A stretch of DNA of 64,000 nt from an uncultured Bacilli bacterium. Its GTDB lineage: Bacteria; Bacillota_I; Bacilli_A; RF39; UBA660. The notes below the pieces were generated by a model. That model worked only from the letters and a program-made list of their open reading frames with translations. It did not search any database and was not told where the DNA came from. The stretch spans positions 1 through 64,000 of the forward strand of contig CAJUMA010000004.1 of the NCBI GenBank assembly GCA_910587065.1. Reading direction: 5' to 3'. Within the stretch, counting starts at the first letter, position 1, and each line of letters starts with the position of its first letter. A program made the position numbers and the translations under genes. Below, piece after piece: positions 53,359 to 62,562 of this stretch.

Positions 53359-54495
53359 ATGAGAAATGAAAAAATAATTAATTTCTATTTAGTAGTTTTA
53401 TTCGTCTTTATTATTTTATTAAGATTAGTATTTATGAATATATTTAGTGACTATTACGAAATAATTGTATCTTGTTTCTTTATTGTTTTTTCATATTCCT
53501 TGTATAAATTAATAGGATTCAAAAAAGATAATGATTTATCTAAATATAACGCTATTCAAATAACAATAATTGGCTTACTTCTTTATATTTTACTTACTAA
53601 TTTAGCAGGTTTATATTTTGGCTTTTTAAGAAATGCTTATAGTTTAAGCCTAATAAGTATCATTAAAAATACCTATATGATTATTATAATGGTTGTTTCT
53701 TCGGAGTTAGTAAGGTGGATGGTGGCAGGCAATTCAAAAGTGCATAAGTATCCTTTAGTTATTCTAACTATTTTATATATCGCTTTAGATGTCGTTTTGG
53801 GATTATCTTTAAAACATGTGATTAGTAGTTTTAATATATTTAGATTTATAACAACTTACGCTTTAGGAAGTATTGCTAGAAATTACGTTTGTTCCTCTTT
53901 AAATTATAAAGTAAGTTATGTTCCATCATTAGTCTTGCGTTTATTTTTCTCTTTATATATGATTGTTGTTCCAATAATTCCTGATTTTGGCGATTATTTA
54001 AACAGTGTAATTAATTTTCTTACACCTTTCTTAATATATTTTAGTATTATGCGTCTTGTAAATCACACGAATAAAGAAAGAGTTAGTGAGATAAAAGGAA
54101 AAATTTGGTATTTTTATCTTCCTTTTTGGCTTTGTTGTTCTTTTATAGTTATATTAGTTTCGGGAGTATTTAAATATAAAATAATCGCGATTGGTACAGG
54201 TTCAATGGAACCGAGAATATCAGCAGGAGATGCTTTAATATATGAGAAGTATGATGGTAGTGAGAAACCCATAAAAAATCAAGTAATAGTATTTAATCAC
54301 AATGGTAAATATATAACACATAGAGTCAATGAAATAGTAAATGATGGGGATAATACCTTTTATATTACTAAGGGAGATGCAAACTTATCAGCAGATGATT
54401 TTAAAGTTTATGAAAATGATATAGTTGGAATTGGCAAACTGAATATTAAATATATAGGTTATCCAACTATTTGGTTTCAAGAATTAATAAATTAA
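53359..54495 (+). CDS. SipW-like signal peptidase I (ER type) with a polytopic N-terminal region
   Basis: 379 aa. About seven membrane helices (residues 5-260) precede the S26 peptidase domain: IGTGSMEPRISAGDALIYEKY with the catalytic Ser, then YITHRVNEIV where His replaces the Lys of the bacterial type, ITKGDANLSADDF and a C-terminal segment. The Ser-His dyad is the archaeal/ER kind, shared by Bacillus SipW. The long membrane N-terminus is larger than that of SipW, which has one or two helices. ATG 53359 is preferred over 53350 from the position of AAGGGG. It most likely processes the TasA-like protein and possibly the surface-protein family. Confidence 0.85.
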   Translation: MRNEKIINFYLVVLFVFIILLRLVFMNIFSDYYEIIVSCFFIVFSYSLYKLIGFKKDNDLSKYNAIQITIIGLLLYILLTNLAGLYFGFLRNAYSLSLISIIKNTYMIIIMVVSSELVRWMVAGNSKVHKYPLVILTILYIALDVVLGLSLKHVISSFNIFRFITTYALGSIARNYVCSSLNYKVSYVPSLVLRLFFSLYMIVVPIIPDFGDYLNSVINFLTPFLIYFSIMRLVNHTNKERVSEIKGKIWYFYLPFWLCCSFIVILVSGVFKYKIIAIGTGSMEPRISAGDALIYEKYDGSEKPIKNQVIVFNHNGKYITHRVNEIVNDGDNTFYITKGDANLSADDFKVYENDIVGIGKLNIKYIGYPTIWFQELIN

Positions 54496-54506
54496 TGGAG
54501 GTAGTT

Positions 54507-55574
54507 ATGAAAAAAGAAGAAAAGTGTATATCTAAAGCACTAACTTATGGAGCTTTAGTTTCAATAATTATTATTTTGGGAGTCTTAGCCCAAGTTATAT
54601 TTAATGCAAAAATAGAAAATGAAATGATTGCTAATCTTGAGTATACGGAAAATGCCTATTCAGATTATCGAGTATATTATACGGAAAATCCTTTTTATGT
54701 TGAACCATTCATTGAAGCAGGAAAAACGTACGTAAGAGATTATACAAATAAAATAAGTACAGATTTTTCTTATGATGTTAATTATACTGATGAACTTAAT
54801 GTTTTAGAGTATGATTATTATGTTAGAGCTAAATTAATTGTTTTTACTCCAGGTCATGAAGATGAAGACTTATGGACAAGAGAATATAAATTAAGTGACG
54901 TTGAAACCGTTAATATAAAAAATGATATAAACTATAGTTTACGAAAAACAATTGATATAGATTATCAGAAATATCGTGAAGACTTTGATAATTATCGAAG
55001 AAATGCTGGTGTCCAAGCAGATGCTAAATTAATAGTTGAGATGATTATTAATAATCATGGAGAATATCCAAATTTAGATAATTTTGATTTTTCTTCAACA
55101 ATAAAAATGGAAATGCCTTTAAATGATGCCACATTTAAAATAAAGACAAGTACATCGGTTAATGATGATGCCCATAAAATAGTTAAGTTTAGTGAAGATG
55201 ATCATGAAAAAGTTTATATGAATATAATCGCTATTCTTTTGTGGATAATTGCTCTATTTGTAGCAATTGTCTTAATTGTTGTAATTAGAAATAATAAAAA
55301 TAAGCTTACTTATTACGAAAAAGTTTTAAGAAAAATATTAGTTACATATGATTCAATTATTGTTAATGTTGAAAAAATTCCTTCATTAGTTGGTTTAAGT
55401 GTCGTTGATGTAACAACATTTGATGAATTGGTTGATGCTCAAAATGAAGTAAGATTACCGATAAATTTTAAAGAAGATAAGAAAAAAAGAATTGCTAAAT
55501 TTGTCTTAGTTAGTAATAATCTTGCTTGGGTTTATACTTTAAAAGAAGGTGTTATGGAAGATAAGAAAAACTAA
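54507..55574 (+). CDS. DUF5305-like membrane protein
   Basis: 355 aa with an N-terminal membrane helix (about residues 15-35), an extracytoplasmic domain of about 200 residues (VYYTENPFYVEPFIEAGKTYV, INYSLRKTIDIDYQKY) and a second helix (about residues 238-260), then a cytoplasmic end (KNKLTYYEKVLRKI, PINFKEDKKKRIAKFVLV). This fits DUF5305, which is found next to SipW-type peptidase genes in Firmicutes and archaea. TGGAGG precedes the ATG and it follows the peptidase by 11 bases. Likely an accessory factor for export or fibre assembly; function inferred from context. Confidence 0.78.
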   Translation: MKKEEKCISKALTYGALVSIIIILGVLAQVIFNAKIENEMIANLEYTENAYSDYRVYYTENPFYVEPFIEAGKTYVRDYTNKISTDFSYDVNYTDELNVLEYDYYVRAKLIVFTPGHEDEDLWTREYKLSDVETVNIKNDINYSLRKTIDIDYQKYREDFDNYRRNAGVQADAKLIVEMIINNHGEYPNLDNFDFSSTIKMEMPLNDATFKIKTSTSVNDDAHKIVKFSEDDHEKVYMNIIAILLWIIALFVAIVLIVVIRNNKNKLTYYEKVLRKILVTYDSIIVNVEKIPSLVGLSVVDVTTFDELVDAQNEVRLPINFKEDKKKRIAKFVLVSNNLAWVYTLKEGVMEDKKN

Positions 55575-55635
55575 CATCTTCTTTTTTTTCTTTTTACTTT
55601 ATGATAGAATATTTATAAATAAGGGATGTGTTTAT

Positions 55636-56544
55636 ATGGCATCATTTACAACACGTATTAAAGAGGAAGTAACAAAAATAGAGACAGAGAAGTGTGAATC
55701 TTTAGCTGAAGTTTGCTCATACATTTATTTTAATGGAAATATAACGCAAACAAATATTACTTTATATATTGAAAATAATTCAGTTGCTCGAAGAATGTTT
55801 AATTTAATTAAAAGACTTTATGGAATAAACATAAAACTTACGACAAGAACACAAAAGAGATTTAGTGTAAAAACTATTTATATTTTGGAATTAAATGATA
55901 AAATTGATATTATTAGAAAAGATATAGAAGATTCTTTAAATCATATTGGTGAATACTCTGATCCAGAAAAAGCATCATTTTTAAAAGGAGTATTCTTATC
56001 CTCTGGTTCTATAAATGATCCTTCTAAGAGTAAATACCATTTGGAAATATTAGTAAGTTTTTTTAATGATGCGGAATTAATCATGAAGCTTTTAGTTGAT
56101 TTAGGTTTTACAAGTAAGATGTTAAAAAGAGATAAAGGATATATGGTTTATTTAAAACAAGCTGAGGAAATAAGTGATTTTATTAAACTGATAGGCGCAA
56201 TTAATGCTTTATTTTATTTTGAAGATATAAGAATTTACAGGGATCATAAAAATATGGTTAATAGACTAAACAACTGTGAAATAGCTAATGAAGTAAAATC
56301 TTTAAAAACTTGTAATGAACAGATTGCCAATATTAATTATTTAAAAGAACATGACTTATTAAGTTTACTTGATGAAAAAAATAATTTAGTAATTGAGTAT
56401 CGACTTAAATATCCTGAAACAACACTTTCGGAACTTGCGGAAATAATAAGTATGGAAACAGATATGAAAATAACAAAGTCAGGAATTAATCATCATTTTA
56501 GAAAAATAAAAGAGTTAGTAGAAAAAAGCAAAAATAACACTTGA
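55636..56544 (+). CDS. whiA: DNA-binding protein WhiA
   Basis: N-terminal LAGLIDADG-like homing-endonuclease fold without catalytic residues and a C-terminal helix-turn-helix: SFTTRIKEEVTKIE at the start, AEVCSYIYFNGNI, KASFLKGVFLSSGSINDPSK and YRLKYPETTLSELAEIISMETDMKITKSGINHHFRKI at the end, all family signatures. 302 aa is normal. WhiA influences cell division and chromosome segregation in Bacillus. ATG 55636 has AAGGGATG upstream. Confidence 0.93.
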   Translation: MASFTTRIKEEVTKIETEKCESLAEVCSYIYFNGNITQTNITLYIENNSVARRMFNLIKRLYGINIKLTTRTQKRFSVKTIYILELNDKIDIIRKDIEDSLNHIGEYSDPEKASFLKGVFLSSGSINDPSKSKYHLEILVSFFNDAELIMKLLVDLGFTSKMLKRDKGYMVYLKQAEEISDFIKLIGAINALFYFEDIRIYRDHKNMVNRLNNCEIANEVKSLKTCNEQIANINYLKEHDLLSLLDEKNNLVIEYRLKYPETTLSELAEIISMETDMKITKSGINHHFRKIKELVEKSKNNT

Positions 56545-56558
56545 TTAAAGTGTTATTT
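56532..56558. terminator. Bidirectional terminator between whiA and clpP
   Basis: AAATAACACTT / AAGTGTTATTT with loop GATTA, lying across both gene ends. Confidence 0.85.
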
Positions 56559-57128
56559 ATTTTCTATTATTTCATCAATAAGGCCATATTCTAAAGCTTC
56601 GACTGCCGATAAGTAGTGATCACGATTAGTGTCTGTATTTATTTTTTTTATAGATTTATTTGTGTTTTTGGCAAGTATTCTATTTAGTTTATCTCTTAAA
56701 TAAAGAATGTGATCAGCTTGTATTTTAACATCAGTTGCTTGGCCGGAACCACCACCTAATACTTCATGAATCATAACCTCTGTATTAGGTAAGGCATATC
56801 TTTTTCCTTTTTTTCCGCTAGATAGAAGAAACGCTCCCATACTTGCACATGAACCAATCCCGATAGTTTTAATATCTGAATTAACGAGATTCATTGTATC
56901 ATATATTGCAAGACCAGAGGTAACAGAGCCCCCAGGTGAGTTAATATACATTGATATATCATCATTATTAATTGAATCTAAATATAAAAGTTCGGAAATA
57001 ATTATTGCCGCCAAATCATCATTTATTTCTCCTGATAAAAAGATAATTCGGTCTTTTAATAATCTTGAATATAAATCATAAGCATATTCACGATCATGAT
57101 TTTTTTCTATTACTGTTGGACAAAACAT
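56553..57128 (-). CDS. clpP: ATP-dependent Clp protease proteolytic subunit
   Basis: Ser protease that forms a 14-subunit chamber with Clp ATPases. Catalytic triad: Ser in GSCASMGAFLLSSG (about residue 95), His in MIHEVLGG (about 120), Asp in NTDTNRDHYLSA (about 170). YINSPGGSVTSGLAIYDTM is the oxyanion-side motif. 191 aa is usual. ATG 57128 with AGGTG upstream; the frame continues a few codons before it. Divergent from the kinase gene, with a stretch of about 140 AT-rich bases between. Confidence 0.94.
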   Translation of the reverse strand: MFCPTVIEKNHDREYAYDLYSRLLKDRIIFLSGEINDDLAAIIISELLYLDSINNDDISMYINSPGGSVTSGLAIYDTMNLVNSDIKTIGIGSCASMGAFLLSSGKKGKRYALPNTEVMIHEVLGGGSGQATDVKIQADHILYLRDKLNRILAKNTNKSIKKINTDTNRDHYLSAVEALEYGLIDEIIENK

Positions 57129-57271
57129 AAGTATCACCTACAATTAGTATATAAACTAATTATTTTTTTATAACATGTTAATTTGTCATAATGTGTAATA
57201 TTACTGTCATATTATAATTATTTTTAATAATTGAATGTATTTTAATGATATAATTTATAGTAGGTGATACT

Positions 57272-58714
57272 ATGAATATTAAGATTTATGGGGCTGGGTT
57301 AAAATTCATGCTTTTAAATGCAGTTAAAAGACTTTATAATGGGGAGGTTGTTTTTCATCACTCTCTAGATCATGGAATTTATGCAACTATCATTAGTGAA
57401 CATGTTGTTGATGCAACAGAAATAAAAAAAATAAAAGATTTAATGATTTCAATGGTTAACAAAGATATTCCTTTTAATAAAAAAGTTGTAAGTAAACAAG
57501 AAGCTTATGATTTCTTTATGAAAAAGGGGAATACTGAGAAAGCCTTGAATGTTTTAAATATTAACAATTTAACAGTTTCTTTGTTTGAATTTGAAGGTCA
57601 GTATAATTACTTTTATTCACATGATATGCCAAAAAGTTCAAAAGAGATGCCTGTTTTTGATTTATATTATGTTGGTCCAAATGAACTTGTACTTTTATAT
57701 CCAGTAGATGGTCGAGTTGAGTTTACTTTTAGGAATAATATATATAATTCATTTAGATTCTATGATGATTGGCTTAATAATCAAGGACTTAATTATGTAA
57801 GTGATGTTAATAAAATTGTAGCTGAGGCTAGTATCAGAGATTTAATTAAGAAAAATGATATAATGGTTGATAATGAAGTATTTGATATTGCTAAGAGAGT
57901 ATTAGAAAGTGGCAAGAGAATAGTATTAATTGCTGGACCATCTTCAAGTGGTAAAACGACAACTAGTAAAAAACTTAGTTTATATTTATCTAGTTTAGGA
58001 GTTAAAGCCCATGCAATTAGCTTAGATGATTTCTTTGTAAATCGTGATGAAACACCATTAGATGAGAAGGGAAATCGTGATTATGAATGTTTAGAAAGTA
58101 TTGATTTAAAATTGTTTAATCAAGATTTAAAAGATTTATTAGAAGGCAAAGATGTAGTTATTCCAACATATAACTTCTTAATAGGTGAAAAAGAGTTTAA
58201 GCGTGAACCTTTATCAATTGGTGAAAGTGATATCCTAGTAATTGAGGGATTGCATGCTCTTAATCCTAAATTAATGGATGAAGAACAAACAGATAGTGTG
58301 TATAAAGTTTATATAAGTCCATTAACGCCTTTAAATGTTGATAGACATAATTATGTGTCAACTACGGATAATAGACTTATAAGAAGAATTGTTAGGGACT
58401 ATCGTACAAGGGGAAGATCAGCTGAAGCAAGCTTAGCTACTTGGGGAAGTGTAAGAGTTGGGGAAGAGAAATATATTTTTCCTTATACTGATACAGCTGA
58501 TGCGATTGTTAATACTGCTTATGTTTATGAACTTGGTGTATTGAAGGTATATGTTGAACCACTTTTATACAATATAAAAATGGATTCAGAGTTTTATGAT
58601 GAAGCTCGAAGAATTTTAGATAATTTAAAATCTATTTATCCAATACCAAGTGAATTTGTTGATGAAGATAATTTATTAAGAGAGTTCATTGGTGGATCGT
58701 GTTTTGAGGAGTGA
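57272..58714 (+). CDS. Uridine-kinase-like protein with a threonyl-tRNA-synthetase-like N-terminal region
   Basis: 480 aa. The C-terminal 280 residues are a P-loop nucleoside kinase: IAGPSSSGKTTTSKKL (about residue 217), the AISLDDFFVNRDETP motif, DVVIPTYNFLIGEK and VIEGLHALNP. The N-terminal 200 residues resemble the TGS/SAD part of ThrRS (VKRLYNGEVVFHHSLDHGIYATI, KKGNTEKALNVL). This combination is a known Firmicutes family; the substrate is not established. GTAGGTGATACT precedes the start. gapA follows in the same direction after 4 bases. Confidence 0.87.
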   Translation: MNIKIYGAGLKFMLLNAVKRLYNGEVVFHHSLDHGIYATIISEHVVDATEIKKIKDLMISMVNKDIPFNKKVVSKQEAYDFFMKKGNTEKALNVLNINNLTVSLFEFEGQYNYFYSHDMPKSSKEMPVFDLYYVGPNELVLLYPVDGRVEFTFRNNIYNSFRFYDDWLNNQGLNYVSDVNKIVAEASIRDLIKKNDIMVDNEVFDIAKRVLESGKRIVLIAGPSSSGKTTTSKKLSLYLSSLGVKAHAISLDDFFVNRDETPLDEKGNRDYECLESIDLKLFNQDLKDLLEGKDVVIPTYNFLIGEKEFKREPLSIGESDILVIEGLHALNPKLMDEEQTDSVYKVYISPLTPLNVDRHNYVSTTDNRLIRRIVRDYRTRGRSAEASLATWGSVRVGEEKYIFPYTDTADAIVNTAYVYELGVLKVYVEPLLYNIKMDSEFYDEARRILDNLKSIYPIPSEFVDEDNLLREFIGGSCFEE

Positions 58715-58718
58715 TTAT

Positions 58719-59717
58719 ATGAAAAGATTAGCGATTAATGGTTTTGGTAGAATTGGAAGGCTTGCTTTTAGAGAACTTCTAAATGATTCAGAAATTGAAG
58801 TTGTTGCCATAAATGATTTAACAAGTGTTGAAGATTTATATTATTTATTAAAGTATGATTCGAATTTTCGTGGATTTGATAGTAGTACGATAAGTTTTAA
58901 TGAAGAAGGAATTTTGCTTAATGATAAACTTATTAAAGTTTATAAAGAAAGTGATGCCTCTAATTTACCTTGGGATAGAGAGAATATTGATGTAGTGTTA
59001 GAGTGTACAGGTTTTTATACAGATAAAGAAAAAGCTGAAGCCCATATTAAAGCTGGGGCTAAACATGTTGTTATCTCGGCACCTGCCAAGGGAGATTTGA
59101 AAACGATTGTTTATGGAGTAAATGATTCAATACTTGATGGAAGTGAAGAAATTATTTCCGCTGCATCTTGTACCACTAATTGCCTTGCACCAGTACTTAA
59201 TATATTAGATAAATACTTCGGTGTTAAGGGCGGATTTATGACAACAATACATGCAACAACTAACGATCAAACAACTTTAGATATAGCTCATAAAAAAGGT
59301 GCTTTTTCTCGCCGCGGAAGAAGTGCAATGGTGAATATTATTCCAGCATCTACAGGTGCTGCTAGTGCAATTGGTAAAGTATTACCTCATTTAGATGGTA
59401 AGTTATCAGGTTCAGCTTTCCGTGTTCCAACTATAGATGGTTCAGTTATTGATTTAACTTTAGAATTAAAAAGAAATGTAACGAAGAAAGAAATAAATGA
59501 AGCTTTTAAAAATAATCAAAGTGAAGTTATTGAATATACTGAAGATCCAATTGTATCTTTAGATGTTGTCGGTAAAAAAACAGGAGCATTAGTTGATGGT
59601 CTTTTAACAGAAGTTTTAGATACTGAAGATGGAGAACTTGTTAAAATTGTAGCTTGGTATGATAATGAACTTGGTTATACAAATCAAATGATAAGAACGA
59701 TGAAAAAGTTTATATAG
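58719..59717 (+). CDS. gapA: Glyceraldehyde-3-phosphate dehydrogenase, type I
   Basis: Glycolytic enzyme. NAD-binding N-terminus AINGFGRIGRLAFR, the active site SAASCTTNCLAPVLN with Cys near residue 150, the catalytic His in TIHATTNDQ, and the C-terminal WYDNELGYTNQM. 332 aa is normal. TTTTGAGGAG precedes ATG 58719. No pgk or tpi follows; instead a headless surface-protein fragment begins 14 bases after the stop. Confidence 0.95.
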   Translation: MKRLAINGFGRIGRLAFRELLNDSEIEVVAINDLTSVEDLYYLLKYDSNFRGFDSSTISFNEEGILLNDKLIKVYKESDASNLPWDRENIDVVLECTGFYTDKEKAEAHIKAGAKHVVISAPAKGDLKTIVYGVNDSILDGSEEIISAASCTTNCLAPVLNILDKYFGVKGGFMTTIHATTNDQTTLDIAHKKGAFSRRGRSAMVNIIPASTGAASAIGKVLPHLDGKLSGSAFRVPTIDGSVIDLTLELKRNVTKKEINEAFKNNQSEVIEYTEDPIVSLDVVGKKTGALVDGLLTEVLDTEDGELVKIVAWYDNELGYTNQMIRTMKKFI

Positions 59718-59730
59718 AAAAAAATTATAA

Positions 59731-59966
59731 GTAATGTGTCAGCTATGTTTTATGACTGTAGAAATTTAATAACACTGGATTTAAGTAATTTTGATACGGA
59801 CAAGTTCAAATACGCGAGATCTATATTTTTAAATATGCCAGATACAACTATAATTAAAGTAAAGAATCAAACAATGCAAGATTGGATACTTGCTTTGCCA
59901 TCCTCCGGTGACTATTACGGCCGCCCAGAAGCTTGGACAACTGAGAATGTAATAATTAAGGGATAA
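59731..59966 (+). pseudogene. Headless C-terminal fragment of a DUF285/BspA surface protein
   Basis: Homology to the 19129 protein begins in the middle of a repeat (SNVSAMFYDC, LDLSNFDTDKF) and continues to its exact end (TMQDWILALP, AWTTENVIIKG, then stop). There is no start codon with a ribosome binding site, no signal and no N-module, and the fragment begins only 14 bases after the gapA stop. Between ILALP and AWTTEN it carries a GC-rich patch (about 64% by hand over 36 bases) absent from the 19129 copy. It is either a dead remnant or a donor cassette for gene conversion. Confidence 0.75.
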
Positions 59967-60057
59967 TTTAATTATCTCTTTTTTATTTGTAAAATAATAA
60001 AAGAATCTATTATCTACTAGTATTTTTTGATATAATTAATATAATAGAGGTGTTGGG

Positions 60058-62517
60058 ATGAGAACGATTAGATTAATGATAGTTTTACTAGTTTCATTAT
60101 TTTCTTTTAATATATGTGTGTTAGCTGAATCTTCTAATTTTGAACCATATTTATCAATGAATCCAGATATTACAGAAAATAGAATTAATATAGCTCTTGG
60201 TTTTGCTGGAGAAGATATTATGGCGATTGAAGGTACGCTTTCATATGATTCTAAAAAATTAACTTTAGTTGAAGTAGAAGCTTTAGATAATTTTAATGTG
60301 ACTACTTCTTTAGAAAGTGAAAGTGGAAAATACCATACAATTAAGATACTTGCTGACAGTGATTATTCATTTAATGAGTCTAATTATGCCATATTAGTCT
60401 TTGAAGTTAATCCCTCTTTTAAAAATAGAAAGAAGTCTGATTTATTTTTATATAATTATACGGCATCAGGACCTGAAAAAATTAAATTTCGTTCAAAAGG
60501 TGTTATTGCAACGCTTGGTAGAGTAAATGCATCAGAGATGAACTTTGTTATAGATAATATTACAAATAGTACTAATCTTAAATATTGGATTTTAAATCAT
60601 TGGTATATTTTTATCATAGTTATATTTATTATTGTTATGATAATTGGAATTATCTTTTTGATTCCTTCTAGAAGAAAAAAAGAAGCTCGTGAGAATTCCT
60701 TAGAAAATTCCATAAAGCCAGAAAATTATGATCCTAATTCTACAAATATAAAAATAGATAAAGAAGCAATAGATAAAATAGGTAAGGTAGAAAAAACAAT
60801 TGATATGAGTCAAGCTATTATAGTTTCAGAAGATGTTAAGCCTTTTGGTGATATAGTTGGAAAGTTTGATGAACCAACTAGTACTGAAGTAGAAAAAAAG
60901 GAAAACAATCCTTTTAATTCACAAATAAATGTTTTTGATAATCGTACACCAGAGATGATAAATCAAGTTGCTAATAATGTCAATGAGAGTTCTACTAATA
61001 ATGAAATTCCTAAAGAAGATAATTTAACTGCTGCAATTGATCCTTTTAATGCGTCTCCAATTAGAGAAGAAAAAGAGAATAAAGATTTAGAAACATTAGA
61101 AGAATTACCAAAGAAAAAAGAAAGTGTTATTAAGAGTCCAGAAAATGATGGACTTGCAGTAATTAACCCTCAAGTATTTGAAACAGTTGAAATGCCTAAA
61201 TTAAGTGAAGATGTTAATATTTCACAACCGAGTGAAAATAGTAATAGCGATAATGGCAACAGTAATATTTTATCAATAATTTTTATGTTAATTTTAGTTA
61301 GTTCTCTTTTTACTAAAAATGTGTACGCTGATGAAGGTTACTATTATCAAATTGATACTTTAAGAGATGCGATTGTTGGAAGAGTTAGTGTAAATGAATC
61401 ACTAGATTATAATGGAGATGGAAAAGTAGATATTTTAGATATAATTGAGACAAAAGATTTAACTAATTGTAATTTTGATGATTTGCTTTCTACTGACCCT
61501 GGTTTTGCAGAAATCTATGGTCAAAGCAATAATTTAATAAGTACGGATTCTAGTTTTGTCAAACCAACAAAAAAGGCATCAGGTAGAAAAACAACTACGA
61601 AAAAAGGTTCCTCTAGTTCTATTAGTGATGGAACAACAAAGAAAACGACAACAAGAAAAGATTCAAGTGGAATATTTAAAACAACAAGTTCAGAAAGTGG
61701 AACAAGAACTACAACAGCCAAAACAACAAGAGGTACAACTACAAAAGGACAGACAACGAAGAGAACAACTACGGCAAGACCCGTAGCTGCAAGTTATAAT
61801 GTAAATATTACGGCATCAAATGGAACTGTTTCACCAAATTCATTTCAATTACAAGAAGGAAAATCAAAAAGTGTTTCATTAAGTCCTAATCCCGGATATA
61901 CAGTGGATCAAAATGCATCAAACTGTAGTAATGTTTCTTATTCATTTAGCTCTGAAACAAGATTGATGCTTGCAAATATAAAAGGAAATGCAAGTTGTAA
62001 TATAAAGTTTATTCCAAGAAGTGATATTAGAGTAACTCTTAAGTATCATATTGGTCATGGAAATTCTGCACTAACAAACTTAAGTTACTCTTATACAACC
62101 AAAACAGTTAATAATGAAGGACGTGGAGTGTATAATCAAAATTGGTCAACAGGTGTTGCAACTCCAACAGGCTATAAATTAAGAAGTCAACCAACATGCG
62201 GAAGTTATCAAAACGGAGTCTTTTCTATAACTATCCCAGCTACTTCGACAACTTGTGAAATGTATTTTGAGCCTAATCTATACAACTTAAAAGTTTATGT
62301 TTCAGGACAGTCATCACAGATAAATACAGGAACTTATGCAAGAATATTTTATGGTGAAAAGAAAAAAATTGAATTTCCATCATTCACTCTTTATAAAAAT
62401 GTAAAGTGTTCAGGTGGTGTTACCTCATCTTTATCTAGATCAGGAAGATCACCATATCAATATTCCTTCTATTACACCCATAATTCATCATCTGATGCGG
62501 TTTGTAATATATCTTAA
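60058..62517 (+). CDS. Multidomain envelope protein with cohesin-like and dockerin-like parts
   Basis: 819 aa. Order: signal peptide (1-22); cohesin-like domain (about 25-155; IALGFAGEDIMAIEGTLSYDSKKL, AILVFEVNP); membrane helix (about 182-202); a charged, disordered stretch of 200 residues (cytoplasmic in this topology); a second hydrophobic segment with a signal-peptidase-like site (about 400-424, FTKNVYADEG); a dockerin-like loop LDYNGDGKVDILDI (about 446); a long Thr/Lys linker (about 495-580); then two beta-rich repeats with Cys pairs (NCSNVSYSF and NASCNIKF; PTCGSYQNG and TCEMYFEPN) to the end. The internal signal-like segment suggests fusion of two genes. GAGGTG precedes the start. No sortase motif seen. 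Confidence 0.72.
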   Translation: MRTIRLMIVLLVSLFSFNICVLAESSNFEPYLSMNPDITENRINIALGFAGEDIMAIEGTLSYDSKKLTLVEVEALDNFNVTTSLESESGKYHTIKILADSDYSFNESNYAILVFEVNPSFKNRKKSDLFLYNYTASGPEKIKFRSKGVIATLGRVNASEMNFVIDNITNSTNLKYWILNHWYIFIIVIFIIVMIIGIIFLIPSRRKKEARENSLENSIKPENYDPNSTNIKIDKEAIDKIGKVEKTIDMSQAIIVSEDVKPFGDIVGKFDEPTSTEVEKKENNPFNSQINVFDNRTPEMINQVANNVNESSTNNEIPKEDNLTAAIDPFNASPIREEKENKDLETLEELPKKKESVIKSPENDGLAVINPQVFETVEMPKLSEDVNISQPSENSNSDNGNSNILSIIFMLILVSSLFTKNVYADEGYYYQIDTLRDAIVGRVSVNESLDYNGDGKVDILDIIETKDLTNCNFDDLLSTDPGFAEIYGQSNNLISTDSSFVKPTKKASGRKTTTKKGSSSSISDGTTKKTTTRKDSSGIFKTTSSESGTRTTTAKTTRGTTTKGQTTKRTTTARPVAASYNVNITASNGTVSPNSFQLQEGKSKSVSLSPNPGYTVDQNASNCSNVSYSFSSETRLMLANIKGNASCNIKFIPRSDIRVTLKYHIGHGNSALTNLSYSYTTKTVNNEGRGVYNQNWSTGVATPTGYKLRSQPTCGSYQNGVFSITIPATSTTCEMYFEPNLYNLKVYVSGQSSQINTGTYARIFYGEKKKIEFPSFTLYKNVKCSGGVTSSLSRSGRSPYQYSFYYTHNSSSDAVCNIS

Positions 62518-62526
62518 GATTAGTTA

Positions 62527-62555
62527 TTGACAAATATTCGTTTAATTAATATAAT
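62527..62555 (+). promoter_or_regulatory. Promoter of the ileS T-box operon
   Basis: TTGACA (62527), 17-base spacer, TATAAT (62550), a full consensus. Confidence 0.85.
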
Positions 62556-62562
62556 TTAGCAT

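Noticed and set aside
61521..61786. Open frames on both strands within the Thr-rich linker of the 60058 gene.
   Set aside because: They are by-products of the ACA/ACT repeats; no start signals and low-complexity translations.
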